Positions 1-7,099 of a stretch of 14,852 bases of DNA are shown one piece after another (within the stretch, counting starts at the first letter, position 1; each line of letters begins with the position of its first letter). The DNA lies in assembly GCA_937891135.1 (NCBI GenBank), contig CALAFB010000073.1, positions 1 through 14,852 on the forward strand, written 5' to 3'. A program made the translations under genes and the position numbers. Source of the DNA: an uncultured Elusimicrobium sp. GTDB lineage: Bacteria > Elusimicrobiota > Elusimicrobia > Elusimicrobiales > Elusimicrobiaceae. The notes beneath the pieces are model-generated. The model had not been told where the DNA came from. It saw only the letters and a list, made by a program, of their open reading frames with translations, and did not search any database.

Positions 1-214
1 TATAATATTATAAGGTGTGCTTTCTTGCGCTTCCTCTCCCCTATTTATCAAGCTTAGGCCTGACTGACTGACAAAGGGCGCGGCCATGAAGCCCGATGAA
101 AAGGGCTGCAGCCTATCCCACGACCTTTGGCTTGCGTGAATTAGGCCCGTGCCCGCAACACCGCCGCACGTTCGGCCCGGTACGTAAACTGTTACCCGGG
201 GAAGGATTTCTTCC
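1..214 (+). promoter_or_regulatory. Structured leader or small RNA upstream of yraN
   Basis: No open frame is convincing here. Bases 1-6 read TATAAT, a good -10 box whose -35 would lie outside the window. The following 190 bases are GC-rich and rich in complementary segments: GGGCGCGGCC at 76-85 pairs with GGCCCGTGCCC at 144-154 (10 pairs, one G-U, one bulge); AGCCC/GGGCT form a hairpin near 90-106; CCCGG at 176-180 pairs with CCGGG at 196-200; and GGAAG (200-204)/CTTCC (210-214) forms a hairpin directly before the yraN ATG that contains its Shine-Dalgarno. A pyrimidine stretch at 33-41 could alternatively pair with GGGGAAGG at 198-205. Three TGAC copies lie at 61-72. I do not recognise a known RNA family; it may be a cis-regulatory leader or the body of a small RNA read through into yraN. 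The pairings are visible; the function is inference. Confidence 0.4.
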
Positions 215-577
215 ATGAACACCACCGCCCAAGGAGCCCTGGCAGAACAACAAGCCGCTGATTATTTAACCCGGCACGGCTACAAATTGCTGGGGCGCAA
301 TTTCCGTGCAACGGGCGGAGAAATTGATTTAATCTTTGCTTACAAAAAATGGCTTGTGTTTGTAGAAGTAAAAGAGCGTGCTTCCCAAGCCTTTGGCGGG
401 CCATTAGCAGCCGTTACCAAAACTAAACAACAGCGTGTTGCACGCGCGGCAACGCAGTTTATAAAAACACATCCGCAACTTACGTATGATGAAATTCGTT
501 TTGATATTATTTGCATCCTGCCCGGGAAAATAGAGCATATTAAAAATGCCTTTTTCCCACCCAGGACTACTTTATAA
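215..577 (+). CDS. yraN: UPF0102 (YraN) family putative nuclease-fold protein
   Basis: A 120-residue protein of the UPF0102/YraN family, which adopts a Holliday-junction-resolvase or restriction-endonuclease-like fold and whose biochemical role is still unsettled. The family core is easy to see: an N-terminal helix (ALAEQQAADYL), the GY-LL-RNFR segment, then the acidic cluster G-G-E36-I-D38 and the strand FVEVK (E51, K53), which together resemble a PD-(D/E)XK metal site. The length is normal for the family. The ATG at 215 has a purine-rich ribosome site (GGGGAAGGA) 8 bases upstream, but that site sits in a GGAAG/CTTCC hairpin abutting the start codon, which may hold down translation. The phosphorylase gene follows after a 15-base gap, so the two are probably co-transcribed. 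Assignment is secure at family level; activity is not known from sequence. Confidence 0.9.
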   Translation: MNTTAQGALAEQQAADYLTRHGYKLLGRNFRATGGEIDLIFAYKKWLVFVEVKERASQAFGGPLAAVTKTKQQRVARAATQFIKTHPQLTYDEIRFDIICILPGKIEHIKNAFFPPRTTL

Positions 578-592
578 AAACACGGAGGACGT

Positions 593-1414
593 ATGACTCA
601 ACTAGCCGTTATCAAAAAAGCAGCAGCGTTTATTAACAAAAAAACTAAAAATTTCCAACCGGAAATTGCCCTTATTACCGGGTCCGGGTTGGCAGGATCT
701 ATTCCTACATTAACGGGTAAAATTACCCTTCCCTATACGTCTATCCCAGGATTTTTAAAAAGCACCGTGCCCGGGCATACGGGGAATTTAATTTTTGGTA
801 CTTATAAAGGACGCAAAATCGTGGTAATGCAGGGGCGTTTCCACTATTATGAAGGCAACCCGATGAAAGACTTGGCAATTTCTATCCGCACCTTAAAAAT
901 GTTAGGGGTGCAAAAATTATTGGTTTCCGGGGCGGTAGGGTCTATGAACTTAAAACTAAAACCCGGTTCTTTATGTGTGCTTAAAGACCATATCAACTTT
1001 ATGTGCAATAACCCCTTAATCGGCAACCACGACCCGGCGTTTGGCCCCATGTTTTTTGATTTGACCGAAGCCTATGACAAAACTATGCGTAAAACCGCTT
1101 TGGCCGCGGCCCAGAAAGTAAAAATAAACGCCGGAGAAGGGGTGTATTTGGCCGTTACGGGCCCAAACTTTGAAACGCCCGCGGAAATACAACTCTTTAA
1201 AAAATGGGGAGCCGATGTGGTGGGAATGTCCGTCGTGCCGGAAGTGTTAGTGGCCCGTCAATGCGGCATAGCCGTACTGGGCCTAGCGTGGGTAACTAAC
1301 TTAGGGTGCGGGATTTCCAAAACGCCGCTTTCCCATGAAGAAACCATCCGCGAAACGAAAAAAATTGAAGGCAAGTTTAAAGCGTTATTGGAAATTTTAT
1401 TTGTAAAACTGTAA
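593..1414 (+). CDS. punA: Purine nucleoside phosphorylase (trimeric PNP family)
   Basis: A 273-residue cytoplasmic enzyme of the low-molecular-mass PNP/MTAP family that splits purine nucleosides with phosphate to free base and (deoxy)ribose-1-phosphate in purine salvage. Visible family landmarks are the phosphate-binding GSGL (30-33), GH (61-62) in PGHTGNLIFG, QGRFHYYEG (80-88), GPNFETPAE (190-198, with purine-binding E194), VGMSVVPEV and the base-binding N236 in VTN. The loop that usually reads TNAAG or SNAAG is SGAVGSMN here (112-119), which could shift substrate preference; the MTA phosphorylase branch also varies at this loop, so the exact nucleoside is uncertain. The ATG has a strong GGAGG 4 bases upstream (584-588). 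Gap from yraN is 15 bases, and a GC-rich hairpin follows the stop. Family assignment is firm; guanosine/inosine specificity is inferred. Confidence 0.88.
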   Translation: MTQLAVIKKAAAFINKKTKNFQPEIALITGSGLAGSIPTLTGKITLPYTSIPGFLKSTVPGHTGNLIFGTYKGRKIVVMQGRFHYYEGNPMKDLAISIRTLKMLGVQKLLVSGAVGSMNLKLKPGSLCVLKDHINFMCNNPLIGNHDPAFGPMFFDLTEAYDKTMRKTALAAAQKVKINAGEGVYLAVTGPNFETPAEIQLFKKWGADVVGMSVVPEVLVARQCGIAVLGLAWVTNLGCGISKTPLSHEETIRETKKIEGKFKALLEILFVKL

Positions 1415-1425
1415 ACGAACTAAAC

Positions 1426-1446
1426 GCGCCGGCAACGTACCGGCGC
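1426..1446 (+). other. GC-rich hairpin between phosphorylase and flippase genes
   Basis: A perfect 7-base stem, GCGCCGG (1426-1432) with CCGGCGC (1440-1446), encloses the loop CAACGTA. It lies 11 bases after the phosphorylase stop and ends 9 bases before the flippase ATG. The downstream sequence ACATTCTAT is only weakly T-rich, so this is a poor intrinsic terminator. It may be a partial terminator, an RNA-stability element, or a structure limiting ribosome entry at the flippase start. Confidence 0.6.
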
Positions 1447-1455
1447 ACATTCTAT

Positions 1456-2880
1456 ATGGCTGCCAGTATTAAACGTCTAGGAAAAGAAACCCTCATTTAT
1501 GGCACGTCAACGGTGTTGGCGCGCTTGCTGAATTTTTGTCTGGTTCCGTTTTACACGTATTATTTACTGCCGGGAGATTACGGCATTATCGCTACAACAT
1601 TTGCCGTAATTGCACTACTGAACGTAATTTTTCTGTTTGGTATGGACCAAAGTTATTTGCGCTTTGCCAGCGAACACGAACCAAAAACGGACGTTTTTCA
1701 ACATTGTTTTTACGGGGTACTGTTAAACGGAGCGGTATTATCGGGCCTGCTGTGGCTGTTTGCTAACCCGTTTGCCGCGCTTATTGGCATTGGGGCGCAA
1801 AACGGATATTTGGTGCATTTGGCGGTATGGATTTTGCTGTTAGATGTACTTAATATGATTCCGTTTACGAAGCTGCGCTTGGAGCGGCGGCCATGGTATT
1901 TTGCGGGGGTGCGTACGGCGTCTATCGTCGTAAATGTACTGGGTAATATCTTTTTTATTGCGGTACTGCGTAAAGGAATTAGCGCCATTTTATGGGCTAA
2001 CATTTTTGCGTCGCTAACGTCTTTAGTATTACTTTCCCCGGTGGTATGGAAAGAATTACGAACCCAAAAACCGCATTTCCAAAAAGAACTGGCCCGCGGG
2101 ATGCTTAAATTTGCGTGGCCGTTTGTACCGTCGGGGCTGGCGAGTCTACTTATTAGCGTGATTGACAAGCCGATTTTAGTGCATTTAGTGGGGCTAAACG
2201 AAGTGGGGATTTATCAGGCCAATTTTAAAATCGGCGTGTTTATGATGCTGCTTGTTTCTATGTTTGACCAAGCGTGGCGGCCGTTCTTTTTGGCGCACGC
2301 CAAAGAGCCGGACGCCAAACAAACTTTTGCGCGCGTGCTGACGTGTTTTGCCGCATTAGGCACGTGGTTTTTACTCGGCCTTTCATTTTTAATGCCGCCG
2401 ATTATTCAAAGTAATTTACTGGGAAACTTTCACTTAATTAGCCCCAATTATTGGGCGGGACTCCACATTATCCCGTTGGTACTGACAGGGTATTTTTGTT
2501 ATGGGCTTTACGTCAATTTTATGGTGGGGCCGGTCATCACGAAAAAAACACATATCCTGTTATGGATTACCTTATTAGGCGCAGTTGTTAGTATTACCAC
2601 CAACTTAACCTTGGTACCGCACCTGGGCATTTTGGGGGCCGGGTGGGCGGTGGCACTTAGTTACGGAGCGATGGCAGTTGCCCTGTTCCGGTTTACGCAA
2701 CAACATTATACGCTGCCGTATGAGTATAAAAAGTTGGCGGTCATTGGGCTTGCATGCGCGGCGAGTGCCGTATGCGTATATGCGTTTCGCGCGCAAAGTG
2801 CGGGCACAGTACTAACGGTAAAAATTATTTTGTTAACGCTTTATCCCTTATGGATGTGGGGGGCAGTTAAAAAAGCGTAA
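1456..2880 (+). CDS. Polysaccharide/lipid-linked oligosaccharide flippase (Wzx/RfbX type, MOP superfamily)
   Basis: A 474-residue, strongly hydrophobic protein with about twelve or more membrane segments spread over its whole length and no signal peptide beyond the first helix. The N-terminus (RLGKETLIYGTSTVLARLLN, then VPFYTYYLLPGDYGI) is typical of polysaccharide-biosynthesis flippases of the MOP superfamily, which move undecaprenyl-linked sugars across the inner membrane; the distinctive positions are the early gly/ser-rich helix followed by YGI at the first loop. It could export O-antigen or capsule precursors; no glycosyltransferase neighbours are in view to decide. The ATG at 1456 is chosen because the N-terminus aligns with the family start, but there is no Shine-Dalgarno in front of it; a GC hairpin ends 9 bases upstream. 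It converges with the pilin gene across a 72-base gap with no clear terminator. Confidence 0.85.
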   Translation: MAASIKRLGKETLIYGTSTVLARLLNFCLVPFYTYYLLPGDYGIIATTFAVIALLNVIFLFGMDQSYLRFASEHEPKTDVFQHCFYGVLLNGAVLSGLLWLFANPFAALIGIGAQNGYLVHLAVWILLLDVLNMIPFTKLRLERRPWYFAGVRTASIVVNVLGNIFFIAVLRKGISAILWANIFASLTSLVLLSPVVWKELRTQKPHFQKELARGMLKFAWPFVPSGLASLLISVIDKPILVHLVGLNEVGIYQANFKIGVFMMLLVSMFDQAWRPFFLAHAKEPDAKQTFARVLTCFAALGTWFLLGLSFLMPPIIQSNLLGNFHLISPNYWAGLHIIPLVLTGYFCYGLYVNFMVGPVITKKTHILLWITLLGAVVSITTNLTLVPHLGILGAGWAVALSYGAMAVALFRFTQQHYTLPYEYKKLAVIGLACAASAVCVYAFRAQSAGTVLTVKIILLTLYPLWMWGAVKKA

Positions 2881-2952
2881 CAAGCATCCTCCCTTTATTT
2901 TAAAACAACAGAGAACTAATTTCTATATTTCAAAAATGAATGGCCACAATCC

Positions 2953-3468
2953 CTAGAAAGACATGCTATACACGTAGCCAGGAGGATTCTGCCAATCCTT
3001 AATCCTGTCATAGGTACTTTTTCCAGTAAAAGCACGGCATGCCTGATGCGCTAGCGCATTCAAATCGCTCTCGTTTACTTGACAGTCAACTCCTGTTTTA
3101 GCAAAATCCAAATTTACCCGGGGCTTATATATTTCCATGAGAACAGAATTTCCACTTACAAATACATTCGCATTTTTAGTAGTGCATATATAAGAATACC
3201 CGTTTACGGGAGTACACAACCCCTCAAGGCCGAGTTTTTGCACATCCTTGGTATAGATACTATTTTCTAAATAGTATATTTGATGGGCCTCCATAATCTT
3301 TTTACCTACTAGAAATTCAGACATGATTCTGTTTTTGGCAATTACCTTTTGGTATTGCGGCAGGGCGACTGCCGCCAGTATACCAATAATTAACACAACT
3401 ACTAACAACTCAATAAGAGTAAACCCTGCTTTTGTGCAAAAACGGCCCTTGTTACTACTTTTATTCAT
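2953..3468 (-). CDS. Type IV pilin-like prepilin (PilE/GspG N-terminus)
   Basis: A 171-residue prepilin. The start at 3468 is chosen because AGGAG stands 8 bases upstream; an in-frame ATG 66 bases farther out has no ribosome site. A short basic leader (residues 1-15, ending KAG) precedes the prepilin peptidase site G15|F16, and the mature protein begins FTLIELLVVVLIIG with the expected Glu5 (E20), which is normally N-methylated and needed for assembly. The hydrophobic helix continues to about residue 37, followed by ALPQYQK and a small globular domain with Cys85, Cys95, Cys129 and Cys144; the last two probably form the C-terminal disulfide loop. It could be a major pilin, minor pilin or pseudopilin of a type II-like system; no assembly ATPase or platform gene is nearby. 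It converges with the flippase gene. Confidence 0.87.
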   Translation of the reverse strand: MNKSSNKGRFCTKAGFTLIELLVVVLIIGILAAVALPQYQKVIAKNRIMSEFLVGKKIMEAHQIYYLENSIYTKDVQKLGLEGLCTPVNGYSYICTTKNANVFVSGNSVLMEIYKPRVNLDFAKTGVDCQVNESDLNALAHQACRAFTGKSTYDRIKDWQNPPGYVYSMSF

Positions 3469-3504
3469 CACTCGTACTCCTGTATTTATATATTTTTTTC
3501 TTTC

Positions 3505-3550
3505 TTTATATCTCAAATTTACCAAAAAAAACAATGCAAGGATTTTTAAA
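3505..3550 (-). promoter_or_regulatory. Candidate promoter of the short pilin gene
   Basis: On the - strand, TTGTTT and TATAAA stand about 18 bases apart in a very AT-rich stretch roughly 35-75 bases before the pilin ATG at 3468. AT-richness makes chance matches likely, so this is a suggestion only. The rest of the 3469-3704 gap holds a palindrome and the terminator of the next pilin, listed separately. Confidence 0.25.
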
Positions 3551-3586
3551 AATAACGATTAGAAAATAAATAAGGAAAACTTTATT

Positions 3587-3602
3587 TCAGGGCAAGCCCT
3601 GA
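3587..3602. repeat. 16-base palindrome, copy 1 (upstream of short pilin)
   Basis: TCAGGGCAAGCCCTGA can form a 6-base stem with a CAAG loop on either strand. The identical 16 bases recur at 7412-7427, inside the leader-coding part of the third pilin gene. Here it lies between the terminator of one pilin gene and the promoter region of the next. On the - strand it is followed by AATAAAGTTTT, so it could also act as a weak terminator. Confidence 0.7.
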
Positions 3603-3653
3603 GCTGTTACAAAACCGATTTTTTAACAAAATAAAACGCCAATTTATACATAG

Positions 3654-3678
3654 AAAAACCCCCGGTATAACCGGGGGT
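3654..3678 (-). terminator. Intrinsic terminator of the second pilin gene
   Basis: A 9-base perfect stem, ACCCCCGGT with its complement ACCGGGGGT (3658-3678), and a 3-base loop; read on the - strand it is followed at once by TTTTT (3654-3658). It ends the dapF-dapL-pilin transcription unit about 25 bases after the pilin stop. Nearly the same hairpin follows the third pilin gene at 8009-8027. Confidence 0.85.
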
Positions 3679-3704
3679 GAAAGAAAAATTACACCAACAC
3701 CTTA

Positions 3705-4343
3705 CTAGATTTCTTGTTTAACCGCAGTATCATACATTCCTAACGATTCACAAATCTCTTGACTTTTGCTCTTACTCTTAGCAGAAATACCGGACAAGGG
3801 AGCACAAACCAATGCAGCCGCCTGCCCGGCTACTGTTGTATAAGGGTTATAAATACCATATTGGTAATCCCCCCCTTCACGGCGTTTGGCTAATACCCCC
3901 GGGCAAGCATTTTTTGTACCTGGAACCGCTGCCGTCTGTGTACTAGACAAGGAAAATGTGAAAAATTTCGTATCTACTGTTCCGCTGGCCAAAGAAGTAT
4001 TGGTAGCCGTAGGATCCGGCGATAAGGTTACAATCAATTGATTAAATTTAGTAGGACATTTTTCTTTCATAGAATAATACGCATAAATGGCATCGTTAAT
4101 GGCTTTGATATTCGTCATGGCTTCTGTAGCGCGGGAACGCTCAATCGCGCGGGTATAAATGGGCAAGGAAACAGCCGCCAAGGTCCCTACAATAAATACT
4201 ACGACCAATACCTCTATCAAGGTAAACCCGGCACGCAACGAACCCCTGCATGTGTTTTTAGACTGGGACTCATCCTGATAGGTAACTGCGGGAATAGTCC
4301 GAAATAAAGTTGTTTCTACACCATTTGCTTTTTTATGATTCAT
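3705..4343 (-). CDS. Type IV pilin-like prepilin with long leader
   Basis: A 212-residue prepilin. The start at 4343 has CGGAGG about 5 bases upstream; the longer frame would begin inside dapL without a ribosome site. Its leader is unusually long, 39 residues, ending GSLRAG; the peptidase site is G39|F40 and Glu5 of the mature form is E44 in FTLIEVLVVV. After the hydrophobic helix come LPIYTRAIERSRATEA and a globular domain with Cys96, Cys147, Cys180 and Cys198; Cys180/Cys198 may close the C-terminal loop. A Thr/Ser/Ala-rich stretch (111-141) could be a glycosylated or flexible loop. It lies 31 bases after dapL on the same strand and is followed by a strong terminator, so it may share the dap transcript. 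It is probably a pilin or pseudopilin; the exact role cannot be read from sequence. Confidence 0.85.
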   Translation of the reverse strand: MNHKKANGVETTLFRTIPAVTYQDESQSKNTCRGSLRAGFTLIEVLVVVFIVGTLAAVSLPIYTRAIERSRATEAMTNIKAINDAIYAYYSMKEKCPTKFNQLIVTLSPDPTATNTSLASGTVDTKFFTFSLSSTQTAAVPGTKNACPGVLAKRREGGDYQYGIYNPYTTVAGQAAALVCAPLSGISAKSKSKSQEICESLGMYDTAVKQEI

Positions 4344-4374
4344 AATTTCCTCCGTGCGTATATTGTAGCAAAAT

Positions 4375-5607
4375 TTAATGTATATGTATGTTACTAAGCC
4401 GCGCCGCAGCTTGTTGGGTAAGTGCCGCCGTATTAAATGCGGTAAGGCGGAAATATCCTTCTCCGCATAATCCAAACCCTACTCCGGGTGTTCCGATAAT
4501 TTGAACCTGGTTTAATAAAAAGTCAAAAAACGCCCAAGAGGTTTGCCCCGCCGGCGTTTTAAGCCAAATATACGGGGCATTCTTGCCACCAAAGGCCGTA
4601 AATCCCGCCGATTGCAAGGCCTGCAAAATAATCTGTGCGTTTTGATGATACCCAGTAATCACACGTTTAATTTCAGTTTGGCCCGCCGCACTATACACGG
4701 CCTCGGCCCCACGCTGAATGATATAAGCAACCCCGTTAAATTTGGTAGTCTGCCGCCGCAACCATAGTGCGTGCAACCGGTGGGCTCCCCCTGTTTCATC
4801 ATATACTTGTAAGGCCTTCGGCACCACGGTATAGGCACAGCGCGTGCCCGTAAAGCCGGCTGTTTTGGAAAAAGAACGAAATTCCACGGCTACTTTTTCC
4901 GCCCCGGGTATTTCGTAAATAGAGTGCGGAATGTTAGGGTCCGTAATATATGCTTCGTAAGCAGCATCAAATAAAATAATACTTTTATGTTCGCGCGCGT
5001 AATCCACCCATTGTTGTAGTTGTGCTTTCGTAAGTGCAGTTCCCGTTGGATTATTCGGAGAACATAAATAAATAAGGTCTGCATGGGCCACGGGGAGCTG
5101 CGGAGCAAAGCCGTTTTCTTCCGTGCAAGGCAAATAGATAAGGTTACCAAAACGCCCCTTTTCAAACGCGCCCGTGCGGCCCGCCATAACATTTGTATCT
5201 AAATAGACCGGGTAAACCGGGTCCTGCAACGCAACGACTGTATTTTGGGAAAAAAGTTCCTGGAAATTGGCCACATCACTTTTGGCCCCGTCGCTCACAA
5301 AAATTTCATCCGCAGAGATATCTAAATGACGTTTTTGATAATCGTGCGCGGCAATTGCTTCACGCAAAAATGCATAGCCTTGTTCCGGACCGTACCCGCA
5401 GAAAGTTTCCGCACGGCCCATTTCTTGAGAGGCTTTTTCCAGCGCGGCTACTACCGCCGGAACGAGCGGTTGGCTGACGTCCCCAATGCCTAAACTGATA
5501 ACTTCTTGGCCCGGATGTGTTTCTTTATATTCCCGCACGCGCTTGGCTATGGTAGAAAACAAATAACTGCCTTGTAATTTTAAATAGTGAGCATTTAACT
5601 GCGTCAT
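4375..5607 (-). CDS. dapL: LL-diaminopimelate aminotransferase
   Basis: A 410-residue PLP-dependent fold-type I aminotransferase that converts tetrahydrodipicolinate plus glutamate directly to LL-diaminopimelate, bypassing the DapD/DapC/DapE steps of lysine and peptidoglycan synthesis. Signatures are LGIGDVSQP (39-47), FVSDGAKSD (103-111), the pocket PNNPTG (184-189, N186), D214-AAY-E and the PLP-binding Lys248 in SFSKTAGFTGTR with the phosphate-binding Arg that follows. The G-A-K-S-D motif and the SFSKTAG-FTG-TRCAY block favour DapL over aspartate aminotransferase. Length matches the family. The start overlaps the dapF stop by ATGA, and GAAGGAGA lies about 12 bases upstream inside dapF, indicating translational coupling. 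The product LL-DAP is the substrate of DapF, so the two consecutive steps are encoded side by side. Confidence 0.93.
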   Translation of the reverse strand: MTQLNAHYLKLQGSYLFSTIAKRVREYKETHPGQEVISLGIGDVSQPLVPAVVAALEKASQEMGRAETFCGYGPEQGYAFLREAIAAHDYQKRHLDISADEIFVSDGAKSDVANFQELFSQNTVVALQDPVYPVYLDTNVMAGRTGAFEKGRFGNLIYLPCTEENGFAPQLPVAHADLIYLCSPNNPTGTALTKAQLQQWVDYAREHKSIILFDAAYEAYITDPNIPHSIYEIPGAEKVAVEFRSFSKTAGFTGTRCAYTVVPKALQVYDETGGAHRLHALWLRRQTTKFNGVAYIIQRGAEAVYSAAGQTEIKRVITGYHQNAQIILQALQSAGFTAFGGKNAPYIWLKTPAGQTSWAFFDFLLNQVQIIGTPGVGFGLCGEGYFRLTAFNTAALTQQAAARLSNIHIH

Positions 5608-6395
5608 AACAAAATATCTCCTTCAAAAACCCGGGTGGCCGGACCCGTCATCCAAATATCTTTACGTTCAGGCCACGCAATTTGCAGTTCCCCCCCGTCT
5701 AAACGGACGGTTACGTGGGGATCTGTTACGCCGTTTAACACGCAAGCTGCCGCTGTGGCACACGCACCTGTGCCGCACGCTTGCGTAATGCCAGCCCCAC
5801 GTTCCCATACGCGCATACGTACGGTATGTTTATCTAAAATTTGCACAAATTCTACATTTGTTTTTTGTGGGAAAACCGGATGCGTCTCTATCATTGGACC
5901 TAGTTCCGCAACCGGAAAGTTTTCCGCATTTTCTACAAAAACCACAAAATGCGGGTTGCCCATAGATACTTTCGTTCCTTCAAACGTGTGCGACGGAGTT
6001 TTTACAGCAAATGGGGAAACTATTTCCCGCGGTGTACCCATATTCACACGCACGAGACCTTTTGTTGCGTCCAATACTTCAGTATGGATAAGCCCGGCTA
6101 ACGTATCTAATGTGATTTGTTTTTTAGTAGTTTGACTGCTTGTCAATAAATGAAGAGGCACACAGCGCGAAGCGTTGCCGCACATTTCGGCTTCGCTGCC
6201 GTCGCTATTGATAATACGCATACGTACATCGGCTTTGTCCGAAGGCAAAAGCAAGATAAGCCCATCGGCCCCAATGCCGGTACGGCGGTTACACAGCGTG
6301 CGGGCAAGGACGGCGGGGTCTTGTACCCCTTGTGCCACAGAACCGTCTAAAAAAATAAAATCGTTTCCGAGTCCATTGTATTTTGTAAAGTGCAT
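5604..6395 (-). CDS. dapF: Diaminopimelate epimerase
   Basis: A 263-residue cofactor-independent racemase-fold enzyme that interconverts LL- and meso-diaminopimelate, supplying meso-DAP for peptidoglycan cross-links and for lysine. The two-domain pattern is complete: KYNGLGNDF (5-13), RRTGIGADGL, the first catalytic Cys72 in MCGNASRC, MGNPHFV (145-151), WERGAGIT and the second catalytic Cys207 in ACGTGACA. The first motif usually reads MCGNGARC or MCGNGSRC; the Gly to Ala change beside it is conservative. The ATG at 6395 begins exactly with the family N-terminus MHFTKYNGLGNDF, yet has no Shine-Dalgarno; a TAAAAT box lies 6 bases before it, so the message may be leaderless. dapL overlaps its stop, and a nitroreductase gene diverges 56 bases away. 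Confidence 0.94.
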   Translation of the reverse strand: MHFTKYNGLGNDFIFLDGSVAQGVQDPAVLARTLCNRRTGIGADGLILLLPSDKADVRMRIINSDGSEAEMCGNASRCVPLHLLTSSQTTKKQITLDTLAGLIHTEVLDATKGLVRVNMGTPREIVSPFAVKTPSHTFEGTKVSMGNPHFVVFVENAENFPVAELGPMIETHPVFPQKTNVEFVQILDKHTVRMRVWERGAGITQACGTGACATAAACVLNGVTDPHVTVRLDGGELQIAWPERKDIWMTGPATRVFEGDILL

Positions 6396-6401
6396 ATAGT
6401 T

Positions 6402-6407
6402 ATTTTA
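6402..6407 (-). promoter_or_regulatory. Candidate -10 box for a leaderless dapF transcript
   Basis: TAAAAT (within TATAAAAT) on the - strand ends 6 bases before the dapF ATG, so initiation 6-8 bases downstream would start the RNA at or next to the ATG. No convincing -35 is visible at 16-18 bases, and no Shine-Dalgarno exists. The same 56-base gap must hold the promoter of the divergent nitroreductase gene, for which only weak boxes are visible. Confidence 0.4.
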
Positions 6408-6451
6408 TAAAATTTGCTACACTATGGTTAGATTACTTTGGGGAGGATATT

Positions 6452-7003
6452 ATGGATGTAAGAACTGCGATAGAAACACGCCACAGTGTGCGTAAATTTG
6501 CTGACAAACCCGTAGAACGGGAAAAAATAAACGCTTGTTTGGAAGCAGCACGGCTGGCTCCGTCGGCCTGTAATTCGCAGCCCTGGCATTACATTGTAAT
6601 TGATGACCCGCAAGTAAAAGCAAATTTCTGCAAAGAAGCATTTAGCGGGGTTTACAATATGACAGCGTGGGCAGCCAAAGCCCCGGTGTTAGTGGCCATT
6701 GTTTCCGACCGCGGTAATTTTACGAGCCGCTTGGGTACTTTTTTCCGCCGGACTGAATTTTATTTGATAGACCAAGGCATTTCCGGCGAACATTTTGTAC
6801 TACGCGCCTGGGAACAAGGGTTAGGAACCTGTTGGATTGGGTGGTTCAGTTCCGACAAAGCAGAACTTTTCTTTAACCTGCCCAAAGGTAAAAAAATTGA
6901 TTATTTACTGGCCGTAGGCTACCCGGCAGATGCGGCCCTTACCACAGCCCCGCACGGACGCAAAAAACTGGAAGAAATGGTTAGTTTCAATGAGTATAAG
7001 TAA
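6452..7003 (+). CDS. Nitroreductase-family FMN oxidoreductase
   Basis: A 183-residue member of the nitroreductase superfamily: homodimeric FMN flavoenzymes reducing nitro compounds, quinones or other electrophiles with NAD(P)H. Seen in the sequence are the FMN-phosphate motif RHSVRKF (10-16), the APSACNSQPWHYIV segment (36-49) typical of the family, and GLGTCWIGWF near residue 125, which packs on the flavin. The ATG has GGGGAGGA about 5 bases upstream. It is divergent from dapF and is followed by the long non-coding leader of the third pilin gene. The physiological substrate cannot be told; neighbours give no clear pathway. A short protein without extra domains and with several cysteines (C29, C40, C60, C126). 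Confidence 0.88.
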   Translation: MDVRTAIETRHSVRKFADKPVEREKINACLEAARLAPSACNSQPWHYIVIDDPQVKANFCKEAFSGVYNMTAWAAKAPVLVAIVSDRGNFTSRLGTFFRRTEFYLIDQGISGEHFVLRAWEQGLGTCWIGWFSSDKAELFFNLPKGKKIDYLLAVGYPADAALTTAPHGRKKLEEMVSFNEYK

Positions 7004-7009
7004 ATTTGT

Positions 7010-7015
7010 TATAAT
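7010..7015 (+). promoter_or_regulatory. Candidate -10 box for the pilin leader transcript
   Basis: TATAAT lies just after the nitroreductase stop codon. A -35 is weak (TTTCAA at 6985-6990 with a long spacer). If used, transcription would give a leader of about 300 bases ahead of the pilin ATG at 7328. An orphan AGGAGGG at 7033-7039 and a small ACGCC/GGCGT hairpin at 7050-7063 follow; neither is tied to a gene. Confidence 0.4.
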
Positions 7016-7099
7016 TAAATAATATTTTAGGCAGGAGGGTTGAAGTACAACGCCCACGGGCGTAACTAAAAAATTTTATTTACTGTTTTTGGAATTGCA

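Noticed and set aside
1..190. RNase P RNA, SRP RNA, tmRNA or 6S RNA
   Set aside because: None of the conserved core motifs (such as GAGGAAAGTCC or ACAGAACCCGG for RNase P, or the SRP GGAAG-AGCAGCC loop) is present on either strand.
2881..2952. Terminator between the convergent flippase and pilin genes
   Set aside because: I found no stem of useful length followed by a T-tract on either strand.
3469..3534. Longer N-terminus for the short pilin from an upstream ATG
   Set aside because: No ribosome site there, while the ATG at 3468 has AGGAG at good spacing and gives a normal prepilin leader.
5635..6135. 166-codon + strand frame opposite dapF
   Set aside because: It is antisense to a gene with all its catalytic motifs and shows no family pattern of its own.
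7040..7069. A 9-codon frame starting TTG right after AGGAGGG (possible leader peptide)
   Set aside because: The Shine-Dalgarno abuts the TTG with no spacer, and no start codon lies at the normal distance; the motif is left as an orphan.
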